A stretch of 64,000 nt of DNA from Diadema setosum. Lineage: Eukaryota > Echinodermata > Echinoidea > Diadematoida > Diadematidae. Below, piece after piece: positions 45,813-57,540 of the stretch. The translations under genes were made by a program, and so were the position numbers. The stretch spans positions 22,480,494 through 22,544,493 of the forward strand of contig CM067059.1 in the NCBI GenBank assembly GCA_033980235.1. Direction: 5' to 3'. Each line of letters starts with the position of its first letter. Position 1 is the first letter of the stretch. The notes under the pieces were generated by a model. That model ran no database searches, was not told where the DNA came from, and saw only the letters and a list, made by a program, of their open reading frames with translations.

Positions 45813-46829
45813 ATAATAGTTCATAGCTAGATGTTGTCATCCATAGGTGGTGAGTGATGCCGAGTGTTCCTACAATCTCTCTCTCTCTCTCTCTCTGCTT
45901 TACTTATTGCTGCCCACTTCGTTGAGCTTATCACCTCTGACATTTTTGAGAGGTTTGCCTGTAACCTTCCAAACTATCTTTCAGTACCCCATCCCTCCCC
46001 CACCACCCCCCCCCCTCCCCACCCCAATTGCCATCTGATTAGACCCGGCATAGCTTGCCCATTTGCCAGGAGGTATTGATGTACGTCAACAAGTCCTTTC
46101 TTCTCTACTCTCCACCTCTAGTTCTTGTCTTTTCTTGTTCCCCTTCTTCCTTTCGTGCCGTAAGATGGCTTCACAAATAAATGGATGTAGGATAGCTGGA
46201 ATAAAGCTGTACTTCTTTACAACAAGCCATCAGATTTTTCAAATTTTTATAATTGCAGTATATGATACAATATGTATTTGAAAGATAGAGAAAAGAGAGA
46301 GCTCTGGTTATACACACACAGTTTATGTACATGCATTCCTTGGCAGTGAAATCTGACTCAGAGCTTGTTCTCTTCATCAATTTCTGCTTGTTTGGTTTGA
46401 ATTAAAAAAAAAAAATGTCCAGTCATCCCAAGACAAAGGGTCGTAATCAAGTTCAGATTCTATTATCTATTTTGTTGTTAATATACCATTCCAATCAGCA
46501 TCAGACTGTTTTTTAGAGCTCCCCCGTGTGATACTATACAATAGAAGTTATGGCTTATAATGAACATCCCTCTCATTCCAAAATATACTAGCATAATTTT
46601 GTGTGACTGCAAATTGTTCTCTGTGGATGCATGATCAGTGTCAGTACAATGCATTTTAACGATTTAGAGAAATTGCTGTGTCATACATCATTCTTTGTAG
46701 CCTAGTGTGATCTGCGATGTAATGCATCTTTGTCCCAGTAATTATACCATTCCTGTATTGGAGTCACTATGATGGTACTGCCAATATAAACTGATAAATG
46801 ATTTTGCTTGTAGTGACTTATTTCATGAT

Positions 46830-46834
46830 GTTTG

Positions 46835-46860
<26 letters not shown>
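46830..46860. repeat. (TTTTG)n pentanucleotide repeat
   Basis: Six consecutive TTTTG units, followed by a T-run. Confidence 0.9.
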
Positions 46861-46865
<5 letters not shown>

Positions 46866-47871
46866 TTTTGCAGAAGGCCTTGTCAAGATTGCATGATAAT
46901 TAGTTATTAAGTTGGTTGCCTTTGTTGAGAATTACGAATCAGCCTTGAGATATGGTAATAGTCGAAATTTGTGAGAAATTATTCATATCATTGGCAGTAC
47001 ATTCCCTCCAATAGTGACAGGATAGAGAGAGAGACACACACAGGAAAAAGAAAATGAAAACAATAAAAGACAGACAGACAGACAGAGAGAGAGAGAGAGA
47101 AAGAGAGGGAGATAGGGGGTAGGGGAAAACAGAAGGCAATATTAAATCCTTGAATTTGTGAGCACAATTTTTTCGTACCCTTCTCAGTGAAGCGTCGCAT
47201 GCCTTTTTTTTTTGCTCTTACTCTTTCCGTCCGATTGTGTTTGTGCGTTGAGACTTTAGTTATTGCTACAATCAGTGGGCACCCTGTCTGGCTCGGTGCG
47301 TCAAGTGCTTCTGTTATTTATTGAACGCATCAACACTTACCTCCTGCGCCACATACGTATGCCTACCCTTGGAAGGTGCTGAGGCATAGATAAGCGAACA
47401 TTGATTTCTTTTGTTTACGCAGAAGTCGGGCTGGTTAAGAAAGCATCACTTCATATTTTTCCCCCCTCTTTTTTTTTTCCCTTGCTCAGATAGAGAGGAC
47501 TTGAGGGAGGGAGAGAGAGAGACAAGGAAAGAAAAAGAGAAATATATCATGAGAGAAAAAGCAGCATAGATGCCTCTTGCTGATGAAAAGAAAAAGTCAT
47601 GTTTTGACATTTTGGATTTGTGCAAGAAAACTCTGAGATGTTTAGCTTGGGAGTTGTGGATGCAGGTTGTGTACAATAGGAATGGATGAAAAGGCAAAGC
47701 ATTAGAATGAAATGAGGTAGTGATAGTGGATGACAAATAAAGAGAGAGAGAAAAAAAAAAGAAAAAGTAGGAAAAGCTTTATCTAAACATGCTGAAATCT
47801 TCCTTTGCATGACCTTACGTTTATGAACATCCTGCTGTGTTGCATACGTACAAGGTATTTGAATTCTGTCT

Positions 47872-47883
47872 ACTACTATACGT

Positions 47884-47944
<61 letters not shown>

Positions 47945-48030
47945 TTCTACTACTACTACTATTACTATTACTATTACTACTGCTGCTGCTGCTACCATAC
48001 TGTACCACTACAACTACAACTACAACATAA
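47872..48030. repeat. (CTA)n trinucleotide microsatellite with ATT, CTG and ACA variants
   Basis: Around 60 bp of near-pure CTA/TAC units passes into ATTACT, then GCTGCTGCTGCT, then ACAACTACAACT units. Long frames across it (poly-Ser, poly-Thr or poly-Tyr) are artefacts. The next 100 bp is GAT/AAT-rich imperfect repeat. Confidence 0.95.
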
Positions 48031-48289
48031 ATATGGAAAGTAATTAAGTGATGATCATGATAACAATGACATCAATATTAGTGATCATGATAGTAATGAT
48101 AATGTAAATTATAATGGTAATGATATCAGTGTATTCTTTACACACATTCTATTGGATGTGGAAATAACATAATTGTGTTTGATGTCTCTTCATTAAGGAT
48201 GCTGGAGATTACATTCGCAAGTAATGTTTCTGTCTGTTGTCCATCCATCTGCTAATTTCCCCATCCCTTCATCTGTGAGGATGCCCGTC

Positions 48290-48740
48290 CATTGTTTTTT
48301 TGTTTCCTTTTTAGTTTTCGTTTGTGGCCACCCTTTGCGAGTTCCATCATTGTGCGCAGGCTATAGGGCAGCGGGAGGCTAATTACAGTTCGCATGAAGA
48401 TGGACTCAAGTTTCATCCATGGTTGATGTATGTCTCTGTGTGTGCTTCATAGCAATTCCTGGTGACTATATCCTTGACGGACTTTGAACGCCAGAAAACT
48501 GGTCAGCTGTCCGACCTGGCTCAAAGCTTACTGTAGTGTCCTCCTCAGGAGCAGATGCCATGATCGATACTTGTCGTGTGGGATGAGTAATGGGTGTTAA
48601 TTGCCGCTCGCTGCTATTCAGAAGTACAAGTAGTTGGTTGGGTCATTTGAGTGGTAAAAGCTTCTGGCCTGCGAGTGCCGTTATAGACAGGCGGCAGTCC
48701 CCCCATTAATCCCTCCGCTTTATAATAGGATAGACAGGTC
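48290..48740. promoter_or_regulatory. Repeat-free GC-richer island, candidate enhancer
   Basis: It sits between the CTA microsatellite and AT-rich flank and includes TTGCGAGTTCC, GGCTAATTACAG (homeodomain-type core) and CTCCTCAGGAG. No splice-bounded frame is seen. Regulatory role is inferred from composition only. Confidence 0.2.
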
Positions 48741-49879
48741 GAGTATTGATGGGTCAAATTATATAATTCTACCACCAATTGAATTAAATGTTCGATACAC
48801 GTAGGAACTGGATTGTTTCTTCCTCCTGATCCAAGTCAGCTAATTTTACGTCTCATTAGATTTGAAAGGGGACTTTGGTGCTTATTCAGTGGATCTTAAT
48901 ACACATATTCACATCTATAGACAAAAATGCATGTGTACAGATGCACATGGTATAATACTCTCAATTATACATAAATCAAATTTTTACTCAATTTACTGTA
49001 TTTAATCAGCATTATTTTGTTCAGTCTTTCTTTAAGATGTCATCAGAATTAAGTAACAATGAAAGAAAAGGAAATTGGTATGATTTTCATATGCACCCAA
49101 ATCCAAACTCAAAGAAAGTATGTCATGAGAGTTACATAGCTTGCTTGTTTGTTTTTCCCATCTAATCGGTCGTGAGTGCTGTTATTCTAGATTTGTGCAT
49201 GTTACATAAATGGAGTGAATATAGATGCTATAAGGCATGACAAACATGCCAGAATGTCTTAATACTTGAAAATGCATAAATTGACCAACCTTGTTCTTGT
49301 TCAAACCACTATTTCTGAAAAGCTGTAGATTTTCAAGAAATCTATTTTGCAGCATTTTTCCCCATCTGCTGAATTGATTTGTCAAAAAATTTCAGGCTGT
49401 ATATTATTAAAGGAAGCAGAAGAAGTGAGTATATGGAGCCTGAACACATAATCAATAGAGGAATGGGAACACCATTTCTGTAAAGGTGAAAATTTTCACT
49501 TACCCATGATGAGTATGGCAGTATGTTACTTGTTTTGACTTCTTTTGCTATAAATCAACATGCATCGAGCTATACTGAGCACACAATATCAAGCCACATT
49601 TGGCAATAATGAACCCTATGATTAAAGGGTGGGGCAGGAGACACACGATATGTACCATCTTGGAATATGATTAATTTACAATGGCTAGTAAATGGCTGAC
49701 TCTCATCTCCTACATAGTTAAAGGGGTAACGAAGATAACTGTTGATTGTTAACATTATATTAGCTGAGTATACGGGTATCATTGATGACGGGACGAGAGC
49801 ACTGCCTTTCTATCGTGTAGCGTATTTGAGAAATACTGATAAGGCAGGTAAATAGGAGATGACGCAGAAAAATATATGC

Positions 49880-50230
49880 TAATGCATTTGTCATTGAGCA
49901 CATATTGCACCCAGAGAAGCACTGTGTGTGCCTGTGCCAGCATGTGCGCAAATTAAAGGGAGTGTGCATTGATTTGCATTCGTTCATTTGGTTGTCAGTA
50001 TCGATTTGCCGCACAGCGAGAGAGGACGAGGGTCACGGCTTGTGTGCACTGCGCACGGCAACAGACAAATATTGAATTAATCGCTGGCGTTTGCAGCTAA
50101 TGCGTGCGGTCTCACTGACGCAGCCGGTTACACAGCTTAATGGGATGAGGATTTGTCCAAATGTGCGAGCTAATTGCATGGTCAGGTGCTGCCAATTTGG
50201 GGATGCTCTACATATGGGAGAGAGGCGATT
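49880..50230. promoter_or_regulatory. Repeat-free island with octamer-like motifs, candidate enhancer
   Basis: Contains TGATTTGCATTCG (POU/octamer-like ATTTGCAT), ATTGAATTAATCGC, TTTGCAGCTAATGCG and CGCACGGC within 350 bp of non-repetitive DNA. No coding support. Candidate cis-regulatory element only. Confidence 0.2.
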
Positions 50231-51115
50231 TTGTATAGCAGGGCACCTCTTTTTTTTTTTTATCAGAGAGAAATTGCCATTGTTGCACAGAATTGTATAG
50301 ATCTATGCAATTCTGCAGTGCTGACCAGGTTTCATCCATCTCAGCCTTTTCAGCCATTTTCGGACTTATTCATGTTGGCACGGTAAATTGCATCTGCTGT
50401 CTACGTGGGTGTTATCTTTCTATGGGCATAATTTGCCAGGAGAACGAATGCATTTTGCCCAAATCGATGCTTTGACACACTGCAGTATCTCTACTGGAGT
50501 ACCATTTGAAATGGAGAGGGGGCATTCCAGGTAATGAATCATGCAGGAAGAATAGAAATCAATCAAGCTTGGGCTCTGACAGGCATTGCAGACAGCAAGA
50601 TCCAGTCCTTCTGCTTTTTCTTTCATTTCTTCGATTGCAAAATTGGATGTAATCCCCCCTCCCCCTCTTACGAATAAAAGATAGAACTTGTTTACTGTTA
50701 TTCGGAATACATACCTTAATTATTTATTTGTACCTTTGCAAGGGTATAATGTACAAGTTCAGCATGACACTTCTCTATATAATTACATGCAATATTACAG
50801 GTCCTCACTTAAGATTTACATGTATGGATTTCTTGAGACTTCATTATCAGAGCAAGAGGGCAGAGAGTTTAACAGTCACATTTTATCGTAGTAGTCACAA
50901 GAAAGTAGAAGAATTTAGATAGGACAGGTAGATTGGCAAGAATTCATGTCAGCTACAATGTGCTGATGCTTGTATGCTAGCCTTGCCCCCACAAAACTTT
51001 GCTTTGAGAAACACGGACTAGACTACTGTTGAGAGCTGGAGGAGCATTATATTCTGATCATGACAATGATCTTACACAAGTGAATTTAATTACAGTGATG
51101 CTTAGGATTAGATGC

Positions 51116-51207
51116 TTAACCCGTTGAGGACGGTTTGATTTTGCTACAACACGCATTCCCATAGACAGTCACCCGAGTATACTCGGGACTCGTCTTCAAT
51201 GGGTTAA
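51116..51207. mobile_element. TTAACCC-family 92-bp MITE, copy 3 (best preserved)
   Basis: TTAACCCGTTGAGGACGG at the left and CGTCTTCAATGGGTTAA at the right. The centre contains the perfect 16-bp palindrome CCCGAGTATACTCGGG. It lies only 52 bp from the 247-bp MITE that follows. Confidence 0.85.
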
Positions 51208-51259
51208 TACACAGAATATTTCATATGGGTATGTACAATGTAGTAGGATGGGTACAATT

Positions 51260-51506
51260 GAAGAGTTTGTTTGCAAAAACCGATAAGTCCATTTTTGAAG
51301 ATTTTGAAGTACGGTCTCTGTCATAAAGTACAAAATAATACCTTTTAAGTGATATATTGGTCACTACATATAAAGGTACATTTTTTAAGTTATGGTCAAA
51401 AGAAGTAAAATTTTTCTTATTATTCTCTTTATTTTTCTTGACCTTTAATCGCAAATATCTCCATTTGACAAATATGGACTTATCGGTTTTTGCAAACAAA
51501 CTCTTC
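51260..51506. mobile_element. 247-bp palindromic MITE, copy 2
   Basis: GAAGAGTTTGTTTGCAAAAA at the left is the exact reverse complement of TTTTTGCAAACAAACTCTTC at the right. The palindrome extends into flanking AATT on both sides. The length is identical to copy 1 at 3365. Confidence 0.85.
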
Positions 51507-51507
51507 A

Positions 51508-54500
51508 ATTATTTTTCATCAGAAACTGATGACTTATTGTAGCAGGTACAGTTTTATGTGTTTCCTTCTCACATTTTTTTTTTTCAGAAATAGGATATAA
51601 ACTTGCTAATTTGTTATACGATGTCTTCTCTTTGCTTTTTTTTTCTTATAAAACATGAATGTGATAATCAATCAGCAGTGTCATTTTGTTGATTTCATAA
51701 CACTATCCAAGCTATGAAGATATGGGTTTGAAAAAACAAAAAACAACCCCCACCCAATACATGTAAGTCAAAACAAATTGCATGATTACAATTTCTAATA
51801 ACCCATGTAATCTGACATGTGTTATTATTTAGTGTGTTTTTTTTTCCTTTAGTCCGTGTGATCAAGGTCCTAAAGTGAGAATGTCCAGTGTCTTACATGA
51901 ATATTACATTAAGCTTGCTAATGATATTCAAGCAACAATGATATATCAATGAGGTGACTCATCAGTGGATCACCCATAATGAGCCTATTAGGTCTTTAAT
52001 ATCCCCTTTGTGGTTTGCAAATGAAGGCATCTGTATGCACATGGATATTGGACAGTGCCACGAGTGGTAAGCATACACCTCAGTCGAGGTGGAATTAGAA
52101 ACAATCATTTGCTCAGTCTTCCCCTTAATACTCTTCCAGCACATCATCTGGCTGCATGTCCCGTGCTGTCTCCAACGTACTTTGTCCCCCCCCCCCCCCC
52201 CAGCTCCCCAGAGGACGTTTTCGCTGAGCAAACGGCGGGCGGTGACACAGCCTTGGTTTGTGCAGACAATCCAGCCATCCACCCCACATGGGACCCCTCC
52301 GGCTGCTGGGGTTCTCTCCCATGCACTTTGAGAGTGCCTAGGCCAGCTAGTGCAGCGCATCTCGTTAAAATGTTATGAAGGCATATCTAATAATCTATCA
52401 GACCCAGGTTGTTGCCGTCATTGACACAGTGACATATTGTCTGAGAGCCAAAAGAGTCTCTCTCTCTTTATGTGTGTGATGTAGGGGATCACAGGTGAAG
52501 CTTGGGGCAGAGTAGGGCATTATTTGTTTGATTTGTATCCATTCGTTTAATATGATTATCTTATCAATTAACCTGTTTGCATGTTTAGATGGTGAGAATG
52601 ACTTTCCATTAACGCAGGAATGTACACAAATGTTCATTTTGAAATTCCGCAAACCTACTGCAAGGTGAGCTATAAATACGACCACCGTAGAAATGCTTGG
52701 CAACTTCAATACACAAAATTGCTGGTACATATGTGTCACTCTTTTAGATCACCATGCAGTACCAGGAAGATAGCTGTCTGCCCATTTTAGTTGATCATAA
52801 CAGATGCTATAAGATATGAATCTCCTTATCATAGTTTTTCTTTTTTATGAGAGAGCAGGATATCTGCAATGAAAATCAGTTCATTGATGTTTTTTAAGGC
52901 AATGAGTCACAGGGTGTATGTCCGAGGATTTGAGTCAAAACATAACACAGACAACAAATAAAAAGTCACCACACAGCTTCGTGGCCACTGGAGGATACAA
53001 TACACGCATTTCATAGAGCATAACCTCTTTGTGCGTAACAGTCGTATGCCCCACTCAGTTGACAGGTTGCCAGCTTCACATGTTTGCTCAAACACACAAC
53101 CCTGCGCGAACTGATCGATAAATTGTGAAATCCCATGGAACATTGAAAGCGTCATAGCTACAGCTACGTGTATGTCGTGAAATTTGCATTGTGGCAAAGT
53201 TAGCAATTTTCTCTCCAACTTTGTTTTGCTGCATATTTTGCATGAACGGTTCCAAAAAGGTTGCATGGCTTTGGAAAACAGGATGTTCTCAAGTGTTCAT
53301 TCTTTTACAGTCTCAGAATTGATGTGCACACAGGGGATTTATACTATGACGCACAAAGAGTTAAGGAGAATTTGGAGGAACATTTAGGAGATATCCTCTC
53401 TGAGACATGGAGGCAGTTCAAAATCTCATTGATACATGCTAGTCCAGTACCATAATCCATTATTAGTGACACAATTTGTTATTGGTGACGCATTATAATG
53501 GGAATTTTGATTAATGTTGTGAATTGATGACTACTATCACAAACTCTAGGGGGAAAAAAGGATGCATCATATCTCTCATTTATATGCATCTCCTCAACAT
53601 AAAGATTTTCTGAGAAATCATGTTAATGCCTGGAATTACCAATGATGCCAGAGTGCAGAGTATTGCATTAAAGTAGTAACTTGCAGTGAGGCAAAGACAC
53701 AAATGGGTATTCTTGCATGCATGCAAACTATGGGCACACACAGTTTATTTACTCTGGTGCTATCTACTGCAGATGATAACTTGTTACATGCTCATCGGGG
53801 AAGACCAGGAAACAAAAGCTCATATTTGGCAGGCCGTAAGTGTTTAGTTTCATCAGCAGGCATGGCATTCAGACAAGCGAAAGTTAAGCCCCCCTGGGCA
53901 GTGAAAGCGAGTCGTGAATAATATCAACTCAGCGCGATTGCAGGGTGAGCACATGAGGCAGTCTAACTTGCAGATTATGTATATCAGCTGTGTGCTTTGG
54001 GTGAGGTGGCCGACGGAAAGCGTACGATTCCATGTCAAGCACATGCTGTTGATTCCCATTAACGTAAGTCTGTGTGCAGTGCAGCAGAATGCCGCGGATG
54101 GGGAAAAATGGCTGACTGGGAATATCCTGGATCGTGAACAGAGGCCATATCAACAGGGGAAAAGGAGAAACTGTCCTATAGGAAATCCTCAAAGTCATGC
54201 CTTTTTCCACAGGTTAAAAGCGGATGACACATCATTGCAGAATGGGTTTAGCATTTTATTGTTATAAATGTTATGCCAGATATCAATGTCAGAATTAAGC
54301 TTCAGAAAAATATGAAAATCCCCTCAAGCCTGTAATATCAACAATCACCAAGTGTCCCTCTGAGATGTCCTTTTACCTATGATTTTCAGGTGAGGATTTC
54401 AAAAAGAAAAAGAAATATAGGAATGATAAGCCATAACAAGGAAATCATGTCAGCAAAGTTTTCAACAAACTCTGATATTGTTTTGTCAGACTTTTTATTG

Positions 54501-56250
54501 CTTCAGTGATTCATGTCCATGCAAGAAGAATGTATGTTATGTCTTGTATAATGTCTCTTTTGAGGATATGTGTAAAAGCAGATACAACTGACTCACAATC
54601 CTACCTTAGCTAGGTTTCCCAAAACATGCTGGTTAGGCCATGCCAGGAAACATTAAACATTGTGTGCATATGTGGGCATATTTGCTTGAAAACAGTCTAT
54701 CATTCATTTCTATACTTCGGTCAGATTTTCAAATTCCTAATGGCATTTCTGTTGAGTGTGTTTTCATAGTGAAGATGTTGAGTGAGGTTTACGGTGTACT
54801 CATAGACTTACAATATAATCCTTTCATGAATGCCTCATCAAAATGCCATCAACTTTGTAAACAAGGAGGTCACCAAAGTTTATCATAGAAGTCAAGAGAA
54901 TATCAGGCATTGATATGGAAATACTGGGAAATAAAATACTGTGCAGATTGAGTGATGCAGACCAACTTGGAGCAATAAAGCAGTATATCAAGTGTGTAGC
55001 TGAACCTTCAATGTTCATACCATAAAGACAATAGTCTACCAGTATAATGCAGAAGCATGCTATGTTATGGCAGCCATTGTTGGTGGGTTTCACCCTTCTT
55101 TTTTTTTTACTTCATGAAACATTGAAAAAGAAAAGAAAAGGTGGCATGATTTATGGCATTGCTGGAACGAGGGGGACCCCTGTCGGCATATCACCTCGGA
55201 TATGCTTTCCCGTTGTCATGGTGATGCTTTACGTAGCATCCCTGGAGTCATCGGAATATCCATGGGTTAGGTCGTGGGCTGGCACATTCATTAGAGCGGA
55301 CGAGGCGTGTGTGCCTGCTGCTGCGTGGTGTGCCTAACCACTGCTTTTGTGTGAATGCTGTTGGAATGCGTCGTATCTGAGCCAACATTTACATTGCTGC
55401 ACCCGCTTTGTTTTTCTATTCTTCTTCATCTTCTTCTGCTTTTTGCAATGCTGCACTGCAAAATAGATCAGTTTCTGACTACTGCTCATTCGTTCTCTTT
55501 GTGAATGTGGGAGAAAATATCAATTTACCCCTGTCGTTCTTGCAAATTGATTAATTATCAGCACTGGGGGATTGATTTCAGTTCCAACATCAACAGACTA
55601 GCAGAATAGAAAGTTCGAAAGGGTGCATGAGACCTTGCATCTCAAAATCCACAGACAAGTCACCCAGGTCAATCTCGGTGGCAGCCTAAAAATAGGAGGT
55701 TTGGATCAAGTGTTGACTTCAAGTTTTCACTATTTTCAAAAGGAATAAGCCTTCTTCCATCGCATTCAGAAGTGCAAAGCATAATATCAAGTGATGGTAG
55801 CAATTCTTTTTCAGGCACCTGAAACGCTTTCTAAGACTCTTCCAAATAGTAGGTGGTAACAGCATTGATACTTTGCTGCAATTATAGATAGAATGTATGC
55901 AATGCAAAGTTTCAGGATAATGTGACCATCCCTTCATAGCTGTCGCCATGGAGTTTCAATCTTTCTTTTATGTAGGCACAGTGAAGAGTTAAGTCAGAGT
56001 GTGTCAATAGACACCTGACGTCAAAGCCCTTCTTTTTTTTCTCACTGTTTAACACTTCTAGGTGTTGGAGTTTCTGTCACTCACCCTGATTCACTAGGGA
56101 CATCACGAAGCTGTATAACTTTTGGATCTCTTATTTCAAAATTGTAGCTCTTGGTAAGATTTTGCTTGAAAAAAGAAGATCCTACCTTCAGTTGAAAAAT
56201 CTTGTCTGGCAAACTTTTTGTCAATTTTATGCCACACTAAAGAAAAAAAA
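51508..56250. other. Intronic, no secure gene
   Basis: Includes a C17 run at 52185-52201, a GC-richer block at 52050-52380, a candidate exon at 53309-53456 and a repeat-poor block at 55150-55390. The second shared MEF2-type 14-mer is at 55682-55695. Confidence 0.35.
53309..53456 (+). CDS. Candidate terminal exon of an unknown nested gene (weak)
   Basis: TTCATTCTTTTACAG (ending 53308 or so) is a good acceptor. It is followed by a frame of about 48 codons to a TAA near 53454. The frame contains IDVHTGDLYYDAQRVKEN and LEEHLGDILSETWRQF, hydrophilic and helix-like. It does not match the part of NCX expected next. The nearest poly(A)-like hexamer (ATTAAA) is about 210 bp downstream. No family is recognised, and chance is a fair alternative. 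Confidence 0.18.
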
Positions 56251-56254
56251 AATC

Positions 56255-56514
56255 GAGTGAAAATGTTCACTCTTGAAGGAGTGAATAATAGAAAAGAGCG
56301 AGCTTAGAGTGAAAATGGAGTGAATTTTGAGTGAAAATGTTCATATTCACTAATCTTGGAGTGACCTCGGGGATCACTCCAAAATCTTCAAGTGATCCCT
56401 GAGGTCACTCTAAAATGAGTGAAAATGATCATTTTCACTCAAAATTCATTCCCTTTTCACTCTAAACTCACTGTTTTCTGTTATTCACTCCTTCAAGAGT
56501 GAACATTTTTACTC
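56255..56514. mobile_element. 260-bp near-perfect foldback MITE
   Basis: The left arm GAGTGAAAATGTTCACTCTT, then GAAGGAGTGAATAA, pairs with TTATTCACTCCTTCAAGAGT then GAACATTTTTACTC on the right. Pairing continues to GGAGTGACCTCGGGGATCAC against GTGATCCCTGAGGTCACTC at the centre. The arms are about 125 bp each at roughly 85-90 percent identity, with almost no loop. Confidence 0.85.
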
Positions 56515-56520
56515 ATTTTT

Positions 56521-57540
56521 TTATGCCTCCGCAACGAAGTGGCCGGAGGCATTATGTTTTCGGGTCGTCCGTCCGTCCGTCCGTCCGTACGTACGTCCGT
56601 ACGTCCGTCCCGTTTTGTTTTTGTCGATATCTCAAGAACCGTGTGGTGGTTTTACATCAAACTTGGTATGAGGGTATATCCTTGGGGGATAATACTTTGT
56701 GTGGATTTTAGGGTCACAGGGTCAAAGGTCAAAGGTCACAGGTTATTTTGTGGAAAAAAAAATTGAAATTTCATGTTTTTCTCCATATCTCGCAAATGGT
56801 TCAAGGTACCTTCATGGAACTTAGTATATATGCTTGTACCGACGGGCAGTGATTATCTAGGGAAGTTGGGGGTCATGGGTCAAAGGTCAAGGGGGTCAAA
56901 GGTCAAGGTCAACTCCTCAAAATAGCACTACTTTCTTTAAAATGCAATATGCCTGAAGGGTTGTTTTTTTTTAAACTTGATGTATGGCATGTATTACCCA
57001 ATATATATTTTTGGGGAATTGCCAAAAGGTCAAAGGTCAAAAGGTAAAAGGTCAAGTGAAAGTGCTAAATTGTACTTTTTCCTCCATATCTCGAAAGTAA
57101 CTCAAGGTATCATGAAACTTACATATTTATGCATGTTCTACCTTACAGTGATTCTCTGTGGAACTGTGAGGTCAAAGGTCAAATGAAAGGTTTAGATAAT
57201 GCTATTTTCCCATTTGATACTGAAATTATACTTTTTCTCAATACCTTAAAAATTACTCAATGCATAAACTTATAAAAGGGTCAAAAGTCAAGTAAAAATC
57301 ATCAGTTCCCCAAATACCTGCTCTCTGACATTTTAATCATTCATCCAATTGAACCTAGTTCTAGGAAAGTGAACATTCAGCACATTTGTGTCAAACCTGT
57401 CATTTCAATATTTTGCCAATTGTGTGAAACTGTCATCACACATTGTCAAGACATTGTCAAGACATTGTACTATACTATATTAGGAGAACCATGCATTATG
57501 GCGGAGGCATATCAGTCGCCGTAGCGATATATCTAGTTTT
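56521..57540. mobile_element. About 1-kb ATGCCTCCGC element with DR1 motif array
   Basis: ATGCCTCCGC (56523) and GCGGAGGCAT (57501-57510) are inverted, with the outer right tail GCGATATATCTAG. The left part has GTCCGTCC iterations and TATCTCAAGAACCGTGTGG. The element is non-coding over most of its length. Six AGGTCA-type direct repeats with one-base spacing lie within it. It abuts the 260-bp foldback with 6 bp between, so the two may be one composite insertion. The type is common in marine invertebrates; the class is uncertain. Confidence 0.65.

Noticed and set aside
47547..48047. Long poly-Ser, poly-Thr and poly-Tyr frames
   Set aside because: They are produced by the (CTA)n microsatellite.
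52055..52378. Overlapping frames on both strands in a GC-richer block
   Set aside because: Openness on both strands and a C17 run point to composition; no splice-bounded, recognisable protein.
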